64,000 nt of DNA from CAIWHR01 sp963779805 (lineage in GTDB: Bacteria; Pseudomonadota; Gammaproteobacteria; Burkholderiales; Casimicrobiaceae): positions 310,001 to 374,000 of the forward strand of contig CAVZZN010000012.1 in assembly GCA_963779805.1 (NCBI GenBank), given 5' to 3'. A program made the position numbers and the translations under genes. The notes beneath the pieces are model-generated. The model ran no database searches. It was given only the letters and a program-made list of their open reading frames with translations, and was not told the origin of the DNA. This document shows, in pieces, positions 9,073 to 18,231 of the stretch (its first letter is position 1; each line of letters starts with the position of its first letter).

Positions 9073-9594
9073 TCAGTCGAGTTGCGGAGGACCCTCGTAG
9101 CCGATGGCCGCCCACGAGCGCGGATTGCCGTACCAGGCGGCCGCGATGAGCTGATGCAGGGCGTCGTACGCGGTGCGCAGGAGGTCGATGCGACCGGTGC
9201 GCCAGCGCTCGAGGGTGGCGCCCACCGACGCGCGATCGGCTTCAGCCCAGGACGTGGTGAGCCCGGCCAACGCGAGGCGCGTCGGGGCCCAGTCGAGCAG
9301 CGCGAAGAGCTCGTGCAGTTCGTGTTGCGCGGCGGGCGGCAGTCCTGCGACGGCGACGGCGACGTTCGCCACCGTTTCGCGCACCGCGCTCGCATGGCCG
9401 TCGCCGGCAGGAGGCAGGCCGCCCTCGAGCATCACGGGCACGCAGGCAGAAAGCACTGCCAGCGCACCGGCATCGAGCGGGCCGGGCGCTCCCTGCCCGG
9501 ACGCTCGGCGCCGCGCACCGTGCAGCCACCACGCGAGCGCAAGCGCGGCGCTGCCAGCGGCGCCGGTGACGAGGAACGTGCGACGGGTGATCAT
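9073..9594 (-). CDS. Tat-signal small subunit, gluconate 2-dehydrogenase subunit 3-like
   Basis: A 173-residue protein beginning MITRRTFLVTGAAGSAALAL, a twin-arginine export signal (RRTFLV) with a hydrophobic core. The mature part (LSACVPVMLEGGLP ... LFALLDWAPTRLALAGLTTSW) resembles the small partner subunits found next to GMC oxidoreductases. It probably carries the flavoprotein to the periplasm or anchors it. It is the first gene of a two-gene operon with the GMC enzyme, with a 4-base gap. The promoter at 9672-9639 carries the shared inverted repeat. Confidence 0.7.
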   Translation of the reverse strand: MITRRTFLVTGAAGSAALALAWWLHGARRRASGQGAPGPLDAGALAVLSACVPVMLEGGLPPAGDGHASAVRETVANVAVAVAGLPPAAQHELHELFALLDWAPTRLALAGLTTSWAEADRASVGATLERWRTGRIDLLRTAYDALHQLIAAAWYGNPRSWAAIGYEGPPQLD

Positions 9595-9638
9595 GCGGCG
9601 GTAGGAGGCAGCGACGAGGAAACGCGGGTCACGTCTGC

Positions 9639-9672
9639 AATCTAGCGGGAGCGATTAGACGAAACAATCTAA
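9639..9672 (-). promoter_or_regulatory. Promoter with TTAGA-N8-TCTAA inverted repeat (GMC operon)
   Basis: On the minus strand: TTAGA (9672-9668), 8 bases, TCTAA (9659-9655), 10 bases, TAGATT (9644-9639). The N8 begins TTGTTT, a weak -35 at 17 bases from the -10, so the palindrome brackets the -35 element. The Tat/GMC start codon is about 60 bases from the repeat. It also lies about 80 bases upstream of the divergent gene at 9753. Confidence 0.55.
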
Positions 9673-9752
9673 AGGCTCCCGCATTCTCGCAGGATGCTGC
9701 GACAAGGGCGGAATGCGCGTTAGACTTGGCGCGGCGCCGCCTCGTCCCTATC

Positions 9753-10541
9753 GTGTCCTCGCTACCACCGACCTCGCCGGTTCCGCTGCATCGCGCGCAG
9801 GCGTCGCTCGTGTACCAGCTCGAGCGCGTCGCGAACCTGCACGCGCAGCGCCGCGCGAATCCCATCCTGGCGGGCTCGCTCGAGCGCCTCGCGCGGTGGC
9901 AGGCGCGACGCCTGCGCCAGACCTACGCGGACCTTGCCGCGCAGCCGCGCTACGCCACGGCGATCAACTTCTTCGAGAAGGACCTGTACGGCGACGCTGC
10001 CGACTTCGCGCAGCGCGACTCGGACCTCGCGCGCGTGGTGCCGATGATGGTCCGGATGCTGCCCGAGCGCGTGATTGCCACCGTCGCCGATGCCGTCGAG
10101 CTCAACGCGCTGTCGCACGAGCTCGACGCCGCCGTGCTCGCGCTGCTGCCGCGGGCGAGCGGCTCCTTCGGGGTGGTCGATTACTGCCGCGCGTACCGCG
10201 AGGTCGGCCGCCGCGCCGACCGCGAGCGCCAGATCAACCTCATCGACGAGGTCGGCGTCGCGCTGGACCACTACGTCAAGAAGGCGCTGATCCGCAGCGC
10301 GCTCGTCATGATGCGCCGGCCGGCACACCTCGCCGGATTCGGGGCGCTGCACGATTTCCTGGAGCGCGGCTTCAGTGCGTTCAGGAAGATGGACGGTGCG
10401 ACCGAATTCCTGGCGACCATCCGGGCGCGCGAGAACGAGCTCATGGAGCGCATCCTCGGCGGCGACAACGCGCCGTTTCCGGATCCGCTCGGGAGGAACG
10501 ACGGCAGGCGTGCCCCGGGGCCCGCGAGCGGGACTTCCTGA
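9753..10541 (+). CDS. FFLEELY-motif-type protein of unknown function
   Basis: A 262-residue cytosolic helical protein. The stretch NFFEKDLYGD near residue 80 matches the conserved FFLEELY-like signature of an uncharacterised proteobacterial family as I remember it. Other features are an Arg/Ala-rich N-terminus (LERLARWQARRLRQTYADL) and long amphipathic helices. GTG 9753 is used; a TTG at 9726 in the same frame is possible and neither has a convincing ribosome-binding site. It is divergent from the GMC operon and shares its upstream region. No function can be given. Confidence 0.65.
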   Translation: MSSLPPTSPVPLHRAQASLVYQLERVANLHAQRRANPILAGSLERLARWQARRLRQTYADLAAQPRYATAINFFEKDLYGDAADFAQRDSDLARVVPMMVRMLPERVIATVADAVELNALSHELDAAVLALLPRASGSFGVVDYCRAYREVGRRADRERQINLIDEVGVALDHYVKKALIRSALVMMRRPAHLAGFGALHDFLERGFSAFRKMDGATEFLATIRARENELMERILGGDNAPFPDPLGRNDGRRAPGPASGTS

Positions 10542-10631
10542 GCGCGCACCGGCGCTGTCGCGCCGGCCGTGCGCGCCGGTCGCCGGGCCGCCGCCGCCGG
10601 GCCGCGGTGGCCACAACGCGACGCGGCGCGC

Positions 10632-10913
10632 TTACGCGGCGCCGAAGTGCTTGCCGAACTCCTTGTGCACGGCCTGCTCGATGGCGGGCTTCAGCGCCGA
10701 GAGGAGCAGGCCCAGCTTGGCGTCGAGGCGGACCTCGTTCGCCGCGACGTGCAGCTCGCCCTTGAGACCCGCGCGCTCGAACGCGATCGTGTCGCCGGTC
10801 CAGCGATAGTCGAGCTCGAAGCGCTCGCGCAGGTCGTCCGCGACTTTCTGCGCGGCCTCCTTGGCTTTCTTGTGCGAGAGGTGGTGTCGCTTGGTGATCG
10901 ACAAGGTCGCCAT
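10632..10913 (-). CDS. Polyhydroxyalkanoic acid system family protein
   Basis: A 93-residue basic protein beginning MATLSITKRHHLSHKKAKEAAQ and ending AIEQAVHKEFGKHF, matching the small PHA_gran_rgn / TIGR02610 family found beside phasin and PHA genes. The family is thought to be granule-associated or to act in PHA regulation; its biochemical role is not established. A TATACT -10-like hexamer lies about 30 bases upstream of the start. It is convergent with the FFLEELY-type gene. It supports PHA storage although no synthase is present here. Confidence 0.8.
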   Translation of the reverse strand: MATLSITKRHHLSHKKAKEAAQKVADDLRERFELDYRWTGDTIAFERAGLKGELHVAANEVRLDAKLGLLLSALKPAIEQAVHKEFGKHFGAA

Positions 10914-11148
10914 GGGCGTCTCCCAGGTTCGGTCAAAGTATAGGCCAACGCTCGTCGAGCGATGCGGGTCGCCGACGTCCTGAGCTCATAGATGTAAGCG
11001 CTTGCTCTCGTGTCTTGCCACGCCTAGCCCCATGCTTCTACGCGCCGAGCCCGTCGGCCGCCGGAGGTCGGACGCCGCTCGGACGTGACAGAGCGCCCGC
11101 CAGCGACTCAATGACGCGTACTTGACCGCCCGGCGAAGCCAATCGTAC

Positions 11149-11170
11149 GATTCAAACGAACGTTTGAATC
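11149..11170. promoter_or_regulatory. PsrA-type operator
   Basis: A perfect inverted repeat with 10-bp arms (GATTCAAACG / CGTTTGAATC) separated by AA. It contains CAAAC-N4-GTTTG, the published PsrA consensus (G/C)AAAC-N(2-4)-GTTT(G/C) as I recall it. It lies 50 bp upstream of the PsrA-like gene, which implies autoregulation and control of the downstream fadE-fadI-fadJ genes. The remaining 10914-11220 gap holds nothing else that I can identify. Confidence 0.8.
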
Positions 11171-11220
11171 AATCCGCGGTCCCTGGGACATGGGCGCGCG
11201 ACGGCGCGAGGCGGGAGGGC

Positions 11221-11946
11221 ATGAACGATTTCGTGACATCGTTGGCGGACCGGGGGGCGGTGGCCACCAAGGATCGGATCCTGGACACGGCCGAGACCCT
11301 GTTCATGCAGCAGGGCTTCGACGGGACGTCCCTGCGCGCCATCACGGCCGCGGCCGGGGTCAATCTCGCCGCGGTCAACTATCACTTCGGCAGCAAGGAA
11401 GATCTCTTCCAGGCCGTGCTGACGCGCCGGCTCGACCCGATGAACCAGCAGCGGGTCGATCTTCTCGCGCGCTACGAGGAGGAGGCCGGCGCGGAGCCGG
11501 TGCGCTGCGAGCGCATCCTGTCCGCCCTGTTCATTCCCGCCCTGCGCCTCGCGCGCGACCCCCAGCGCGGGGGCTCCAATTTCCTGCGCCTGCTCGGGCG
11601 GGCGTACGCGGACCCGTCGCCCTTCATCCGGCAGTTCCTGTCGGACCAGTACGCCACCATGATCGGCCGCTTCAAGGCCGCGTTCTCGCGCGCACTGCCG
11701 CACCTGCCTGCCCGCGAGCTGTCGTGGCGCCTGCATTTCATGATGGGCGCCCTTTCGTACACCCTCGCCGGCACCGACGCCCTGAAGATCATCGAGACGC
11801 TCGCGCCCGGCAGCGAGAAATCGAACGACGAGCTGCTGCTGCGCCGGCTCGCGCCGTTCCTCCTCGCGGGCCTGACGGCGCCCCTGCCGGAGCTCGCGGA
11901 AGTCGCGCAGGCATTCGACGGCGACGGCACGACGGCTCAACGATGA
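11221..11946 (+). CDS. psrA: PsrA-like TetR regulator of fatty acid oxidation
   Basis: A 241-residue TetR-family regulator. The N-terminal helix-turn-helix reads RILDTAETLFMQQGFDG ... LRAITAAAGVNLAAVNYHFG, with the PsrA-like NYHFGSKEDLF. The C-terminal half (ERILSALFIPALRLARDP ... LGRAYADPSPFIRQFL) matches the larger TetR_C_30-type ligand domain, which in Pseudomonas PsrA binds long-chain acyl-CoA or fatty acid. ATG 11221 follows GGCGGGAGGGC. The PsrA operator at 11149-11170 sits directly upstream and the fadE start is 55 bp downstream, so this is probably the first gene of the fad operon. The name rests on domain plus operator plus context. Confidence 0.8.
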   Translation: MNDFVTSLADRGAVATKDRILDTAETLFMQQGFDGTSLRAITAAAGVNLAAVNYHFGSKEDLFQAVLTRRLDPMNQQRVDLLARYEEEAGAEPVRCERILSALFIPALRLARDPQRGGSNFLRLLGRAYADPSPFIRQFLSDQYATMIGRFKAAFSRALPHLPARELSWRLHFMMGALSYTLAGTDALKIIETLAPGSEKSNDELLLRRLAPFLLAGLTAPLPELAEVAQAFDGDGTTAQR

Positions 11947-12001
11947 GCCGCCGCGACCGCAAACCCGTCACGTCCGTCCTTCACCTCTGCTAGGAGCGCT
12001 C

Positions 12002-14523
12002 ATGGTCACCACACTCTGGCTCGTCGGCACGCTGTCCGTGCTCCTGGGGCTGGCGTACGTCAACGCGGCGGGCCTCGCCTGGACTGCGGCGATCGCCATC
12101 CTCCTCGCCGTCGGCTGGGCCGTGCAGGCGCTGCCGCCGTGGCTGCTGCTCGCGGCGAGCGTGGCGTTCGTGCTGCTCGCGCTGCCGCTCAACGTCCCGT
12201 CCTTGCGCCGCAAGCTCATCAGCGACGGCGTCCTCTCGGCGTTCCGCAAGGTCATGCCGCCGATGTCGCAAACGGAGCGCGAAGCCCTCGAAGCCGGCAG
12301 CGTGTGGTGGGATGGCGAGCTCTTCTCCGGCCGCCCGGCGTGGGACCGCCTGCTCGCGGTTCCGGGCCCGAAGCTCACGCCCGAGGAGCAGCGCTTCCTC
12401 GACAACGAGGTTTCCGAGCTGTGCGAGATGATCACGGACTGGGAAACCACGCAGGTGCATCGCGACCTGCCGCCCCATGTGTGGCAGTTCATCAAGGACA
12501 AGGGCTTCCTCGGGATGATCATCCCGCGCGAGTACGGCGGGCTCGGCTTCTCTGCGTTCGCGCATTCGCAGATCATCAACAAGCTGTCGACGCGTTCCGG
12601 CACCGTGTCCGTCTCGGTGCTCGTGCCGAACTCGCTCGGGCCGGGCGAGCTTCTGCTGCACTACGGAACGGACCAGCAGAAGCGCCATTACCTGCCGCGC
12701 CTCGCGAAGGGACTCGAGATCCCGTGCTTCGCGCTCACCAATCCGAACGCGGGCTCCGATGCCGCGTCGATTCCGGACTTCGGCGTCGTCTGCTGGGGCG
12801 AGCACGAAGGCAAGCGCACGCTGGGCCTCACCGTGACGTGGGACAAGCGCTACATCACCCTCGGTCCCGTCGCATCGCTGCTCGGCCTCGCGTTCCGCGC
12901 GTACGACCCCGATCATCTGGTCGGCGACAAGGACGAGATCGGCATCACGTGCGCGCTCGTGCCGACCACGCACCCTGGCGTCGACATCGGCCGCCGCCAC
13001 ATGCCCCTCAACTGCGTGTTCCAGAACGGGCCGACGTGGGGCAAGGACGTGTTCATCCCGATGGACTGGGTGATCGGCGGACAGCCGATGCTCGGCCGCG
13101 GCTGGCGCATGCTGATGGAGTGCCTCGCCGCCGGTCGCGGCATCTCGCTGCCGTCGTCGAACACCGGCATGGCCAAGCTCGCCGTGCGCGGCACGGGCGG
13201 CTACGCCCGCGTGCGCTCGCAATTCAAGATGCCGATCGGACGCTTCGAAGGCATCGAGGAGGCGCTCGCGCGCATGGGCGGCAACCTGTACATGATGGAT
13301 TCCACGCGCATCCTCACCGCGATGGCGATCGACCTCGGCGAGAAGCCGGCGGTGATCTCGGGCATCGCCAAGCTGCACATCACCGAGCGCAACCGGGAGA
13401 TCATCAACGACGCGATGGACATCGCCGGCGGCAAGGGCATCTGCATGGGGCCGTCGAACTTCCTCGGCGCCGCCTACATGCAGATGCCGGTTTCGATCAC
13501 GGTCGAAGGCGCCAACATCCTCACGCGCAGCCTCATCGTGTTCGGGCAGGGCGCGATCCGCTGTCATCCGTACGTGCTGAAGGAGATGCAGGCGACGACC
13601 GAGCCCGATCGCGCCAAGGCGTGCGTCGCGTTCGACGCGGCGCTGTTCGGGCACATCGGCTTCACGGTCTCGAACATGGCGCGCGCCTTGGTGATGGGCC
13701 TCACGGGCTCGCATTTCGTGCGCGTGCCCGCGAACGTCGCGCCCGAAACGCGGCGCTACTACCAGCAGCTCACGCGCTTCTCGGCGGTGCTCGCGTTCCT
13801 CGCCGACGTGTCGATGGGCTCGCTCGGCGGTGCGCTCAAGCGCAAGGAAAAGCTCTCCGCCCGTCTCGGCGACGTGCTTTCGCTGCTGTACCTGTGCTCG
13901 GCGACGCTCAAGCGCTACGAGGCGCGAGGGCCGCCAGGCCGCCGATGCGCCGCTCATGCACTGGGCGATCTGGGACGCGATGTTCAAGGCGCAGACCGCG
14001 ATCGAGGGCGTCATCTCCAATTTCCCGCTGCGCGCCGTCGCTGCAGTGGCGCGCCGGCTCGTGTTCCCGCTCGGCCGCCCGTATGTGGTGCCTTCGGATC
14101 GTCTCGGGCACGAGGTCGCGCGCCTGCTGATCGAGCCTTCGGCCACGCGCGACCGCCTCACGGCCGGCGTGCACGTGCCGCGCGACAGCGAGGACCCGAT
14201 CACCGCGATCGAGCTCGCGCTTTCGGCGACGATCGCCGCGGAGCCCGTCGACGCCAAGGTCCGGGCCGCCGTCAAGGCGGGCAAGATCGACGGCAGGCTT
14301 GGCCCGGGCGAAGGCGTCGTCGCCCTCGCGCAGCGGGCCCATGCCGCGGGCGCGATCAGCGCGGCCGACGTGCAGCTCGTGGCGCAGGCCCGTGAGCTCG
14401 CAGCGAAGGTGATCCGCGTCGACGACTTCCCGCAGGATCTCGGCGCCTCCGAGATGCGGCCGCCCGCGACGGGCGTCCCCGCGAACGAGCCGATCGGCGC
14501 GCTTGAGCAAGGCCGCGGCGTGA
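12002..14523 (+). CDS. fadE: Acyl-CoA dehydrogenase, FadE type (two frame breaks)
   Basis: First step of beta-oxidation, acyl-CoA to trans-2-enoyl-CoA. It is the long FadE form (about 815-830 residues) with three N-terminal membrane-spanning stretches (residues 1-65), an acyl-CoA dehydrogenase core (IIPREYGGLGFSAF, FALTNPNAGSDAASI, INDAMDIAGGKGICMGPSN) and the FadE-specific C-terminal domain. ATG 12002 follows AGGAGCG. A base too many near 13930 shifts the frame (KRYEA then EGRQAADAPLMHWAIWDAM). After it the frame runs without a stop into the thiolase gene, so a second extra base near 14500 is likely; then the protein ends RLSKAAA at 14523. It is cotranscribed with psrA and fadI. Confidence 0.88.
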
Positions 14524-14597
14524 TCGAGGCGGCCGCATGCCCGCGCGGGCGCAGCACGGCGCGCGCGCGGAGGGCGTCAACGCATTGCAGGAGCGAC

Positions 14598-15881
14598 ATG
14601 AACGAACCCATCTACATCATCGACGGCGCGCGCACGCCTTTCCTCAAGGCGCGCAATCGCCCCGGCCCGTTCTCCGCGGCCGACCTCGCCACCGCCGCCG
14701 GGCGCGCCGTGCTGCTTCGGCAGCCCTTCGCGCCGACGGAGCTCGACGAGGTGATCCTCGGCTGCGCGGCACCGTCCCCGGACGAAGTGAACATCGGGCG
14801 CGTGGTGGCGCTGCGCATGGGCTGCGGCCAGAAGGTCCCCGGCTGGACCGTGATGCGCAACTGCGCTTCGGGCATGCAGGCGATCGATTCCGCGATCAAC
14901 AACATCCGCGCGGGCCGCTCGGAGCTGGTGCTCGCCGGTGGCGTCGACGCGCTGTCGCGCGCGCCTCTGCTGTTCTCGGATGCGATGGTGGCGTGGCTCG
15001 CCAACTGGTACGCGGCGAAGACGTTGGGCCAGCGCGCCGCGCTCGCGACGCGCTTCAGGCTTGGCTATCTCGCGCCGGTGATCGGCCTCATGAAGGGACT
15101 CACCGATCCCATGGTGGGGCTGCTCATGGGCCAGACCGCGGAGAATCTCGCGTATCGCTTCGGCATCACGCGCGAGGAGATGGATGCGTTCTCCGCACGC
15201 AGCCATCAGCGCGTGCTCGCGGGCCAGAAGGCCGGCCACTACGACGGCGAAGTGGTGCCGCTGTTCGATGCGGCCGGCAAGCTCTACCCGCAGGACGACG
15301 GCGTGCGCGAGGACTCCACGCCGGCGAACCTCGCCAAGCTGAAGCCGTTCTTCGATCGCAAGTACGGCAACGTGACTGCGGGCAACAGCTCGCAGGTGAC
15401 CGACGGCGCGGCGTGGCTCGTGATCGCGTCGCAACGCGCAGTCACGCGCCACGGCCTCACGCCCGTCGCGCGCATCGTCGACACCGAATGGGCCGGCCTC
15501 GATCCGGGTGAGATGGGGCTCGGACCCGTGCAGGCGGCCACCCCGATCCTGCGGCGCCACGGCCTCGGGTTGAACGATCTCGACGCGTGGGAGATCAACG
15601 AGGCGTTCGCAGCGCAGGTCATCGCGTGCGAGCGCGCGTGGGCCTCGGCCGATTACTGCCGCAGCGAGCTCGGCCTCGACGAAGCGCTGGGCGAGATCGA
15701 CGAGTCGAAGCTCAACGTCGACGGCGGTGCGATCGCGCTGGGACATCCCGTGGGCGCTTCCGGCGCCCGCATCGTGCTGCATCTCGTGCGCGTGCTCGAG
15801 CGCACCGGCGGGCGCCGCGGCATCGCCACCATCTGCATCGGCGGCGGGCAGGGCGGTGCGATGCTCATCGAAAGGACCTGA
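14598..15881 (+). CDS. fadI: 3-ketoacyl-CoA thiolase, FadI type
   Basis: Cleaves 3-ketoacyl-CoA to acetyl-CoA and a shortened acyl-CoA. The 427 residues carry the thiolase features: nucleophile Cys89 in NCASGMQAI, NEAFAAQVI, GHPVGASGAR and the C-terminal catalytic CIGGGQGGAM. The DLATAAGRAVLL and RNRPGPFSA region and the long loop (GYLAPVIGLMKGLTDPMVG) fit FadI, the partner of the FadJ-like protein that follows after 3 bases. ATG 14598 has GCAGGAGCGAC upstream. The open frame continues upstream into fadE only because of an apparent indel there. Confidence 0.92.
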   Translation: MNEPIYIIDGARTPFLKARNRPGPFSAADLATAAGRAVLLRQPFAPTELDEVILGCAAPSPDEVNIGRVVALRMGCGQKVPGWTVMRNCASGMQAIDSAINNIRAGRSELVLAGGVDALSRAPLLFSDAMVAWLANWYAAKTLGQRAALATRFRLGYLAPVIGLMKGLTDPMVGLLMGQTAENLAYRFGITREEMDAFSARSHQRVLAGQKAGHYDGEVVPLFDAAGKLYPQDDGVREDSTPANLAKLKPFFDRKYGNVTAGNSSQVTDGAAWLVIASQRAVTRHGLTPVARIVDTEWAGLDPGEMGLGPVQAATPILRRHGLGLNDLDAWEINEAFAAQVIACERAWASADYCRSELGLDEALGEIDESKLNVDGGAIALGHPVGASGARIVLHLVRVLERTGGRRGIATICIGGGQGGAMLIERT

Positions 15882-15884
15882 TCC

Positions 15885-17925
15885 ATGACGACGACCATTG
15901 CGGCGGCTGCCGCTGCGACCCGCAACGCCGTTCCCGGTGCGTCGGCTCCTGCGCGCAACGCAGCGGCGATCGCCGGCGAGTGGACGCATTGGCAACTGCA
16001 GCGCGAGCCGGACGGCATGGCCCGGCTCGTGCTCGATCGCGCCGAGAGCAGCACCAACACGCTCTCGGCTGCAGTGCTCACCGAGCTCAATCGCGTGCTC
16101 GACGTGCTCGACCGCGAGCCGCCGAGCGGCCTCGTCATCGCGTCCGGCAAGGCGAACGGCTTCATCGCCGGCGCGGACGTCGACGAGTTCGGCGAGGTGC
16201 GCTCCGAGGCGGATGCGATCGCGCTCGTGCGCCGCGGGTGGGACACCTTCGAGCGCCTCGCGCACGTGCAGTATCCGACGCTCGCGCTCATCCGCGGCTT
16301 CTGCCTGGGCGGCGGGCTCGAGCTTGCGCTCGCGTGCCGGTATCGCGTCGTGGTCGACGAGCCAGGGACGCGACTCGGCCTTCCGGAAGTGATGCTGGGC
16401 ATCGTTCCCGGTTGGGGAGGGATCAAGCGCCTGCCGCGCCTCGCGGGCGCCCCCGCGGCGCTCGACATGCTGCTCACCGGCAAGACGGTCGATGCGCGCA
16501 AGGCGAGGAAGCTCGGGCTGGCCGACGAATGCGTGCCGCCGCGGATCATGGAGAACGCCGTGCGCGGCATGCTGCGCGCGAAGCCTGCTCCGCGCACGCT
16601 GCCGTTCGGGCTCGCGCTCACGCTCAATCCGATCGCGCGCCGGATCATCGCGTCGAAGGCGCAGAAGCAGGTGGCGAAGCGCGCACGCCGCGAGCACTAT
16701 CCCGCGCCGTACGCCATTCTCGAGATGTGGGCGAAGTACGACGGCAACCCGCTCGCGGTCCCCTCGGCGGATCCCGCTTCGGTTCCCGCGCTGCTGCGCA
16801 GCTCCACGGCGACGAACCTCATTCGCGTGTTCCGGTTGCAGGAGCGCCTGAAGTCGCTCGGGAAGGAGGGCGCTTCGCGCGTCGCGCACGTGCACGTGAT
16901 CGGTGCGGGCACCATGGGCGGCGACATCGCATCGTGGTGCGCGTTGCGCGGCATCACCGTCACGCTGCAGGACCAGGATGCCGCGCGCCTCGCGCCCGCG
17001 ATGGCGCGCGCCGCGAAGCTCTTCAAGGATCGGCTCAAGGACCCGCGGCGCATCCGCGATGCCCTGGACCGACTGATCCCCGACGTTGCCGGCGACGGCG
17101 TGCGTCGCGCCGACGTGATCATCGAGGCGATCTTCGAGAACCTCGAGGCGAAGCGCACGCTCTTCGCCGCACTCGAGAAGCGCGCGCGGCCCGACGCGGT
17201 GCTCGCGACCAACACGTCCTCCATTCCGCTCGAGGAGATCGGCGCCGCACTGAACGATCCGTCGCGCCTGGTCGGCATCCACTTCTTCAATCCCGTCGCG
17301 CGCATGATGCTGGTCGAGATCGTGCGAGGCGCGACCACGCCGCCCGAGCTCGTGGCGAAGGCTGCCGCGTTCGTGCGCCAGATCGACAAGCTGCCGCTGC
17401 CCGTCCGAAGCGCGCCGGGCTTCCTCGTCAACCGGCTGCTCGCGCCGTATCTGATGACCGCGATGCGCTGCGTCGACGAAGGGATTGCGCCCGAGGTCGT
17501 CGACGAGGCGGCGCTCGCGTTCGGCATGCCGATGGGTCCGATCGAGCTCGCCGACACCGTCGGCCTCGACATCTGCGTCGCGGTGGGCCGCATGCTCGCG
17601 CCCGACGCGAAGCCGCCCGAGCGCCTCGCGGAGCTCGTGGCGGCCGGCCATCTGGGTCGCAAGAGCAAGCGCGGCTTCTACGACTGGGCGAGCGGCAAGG
17701 CCGCGAAGCGCCCGGCCGGCGCACCGCCGGCCGATCTGGCCGATCGTCTCGTCCTGCCGTTCGTGGACGAAGCCAAGTCGGCGCTCGCCGACCGACATCG
17801 TGGACGACGCCGATCTCGTCGATGCCGGTGCGATCTTCGGCACCGGCTTCGCGCCGTTCCGCGGCGGCCCGCTGCATTACGCGCAGGAGCATCGCGTCGC
17901 CTCGGCGCGCCTCGCCGGCGCGTGA
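15885..17925 (+). CDS. fadJ: Multifunctional enoyl-CoA hydratase/3-hydroxyacyl-CoA dehydrogenase (one frame break)
   Basis: Middle steps of beta-oxidation. The N-terminal hydratase domain (residues ~35-230) shows GLVIASGKANGFIAGADVDEF and RGFCLGGGLELALACRYRV; the C-terminal dehydrogenase domain begins VIGAGTMGGDIASWCALRG with ATNTSSIPLEEI and GIHFFNPVARM. The order hydratase-dehydrogenase is the FadJ/FadB order. An extra base near 17785 breaks the frame (SALAD then DIVDDADLVDAGAIFGTGF), after which the protein ends normally at 17925. The N-terminus has about 30 Ala-rich residues not typical of the family, so a later start is possible. It lies 3 bases after fadI. Confidence 0.9.
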
Positions 17926-18231
17926 GCCCGAAGGGCCGCCCCGAGGGCGAACACCGGAGTGCGCAGCACGATAGCGTAGCCCGAAGTGAGCGCGCACGGG
18001 CCGTTCCGAGCGCGAAGGTAGTCCAGTCAGCGCAGCAAGAGTGCCGAGGCGGCGGCCTGGGGCCGCAGTCCGCACATCCGGGATCACCATGCGGGTTTTG
18101 TCAAAGACGCCGTCGTTCGTCCCGGTGTAGCATGCGCCCGGACCGTGGAGAACGGCCGCGCGCTGCTAGGTCTCCGGGTCCACCCCGCCACGAAAATGCT
18201 GGCTGCCAAAAGCCAGTCGAGGAGACGCACG
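17926..18231. other. Intergenic gap between fadJ and fadD
   Basis: About 300 bases without a credible gene. A TTTTGTCAAA element near 18115 has a -35-like TTGTCA but no -10 at a good distance. No PsrA-type CAAAC/GTTTG pair is seen here. Confidence 0.4.

Noticed and set aside
14577..17843. Very long minus-strand open frame (about 1088 codons) opposite the thiolase and fadJ genes, and similar long frames at 2533-4311 and 22165-23775
   Set aside because: Arg/Asp/His-rich translations with no family resemblance, exactly antisense to well-supported genes. They arise from high-GC third positions.
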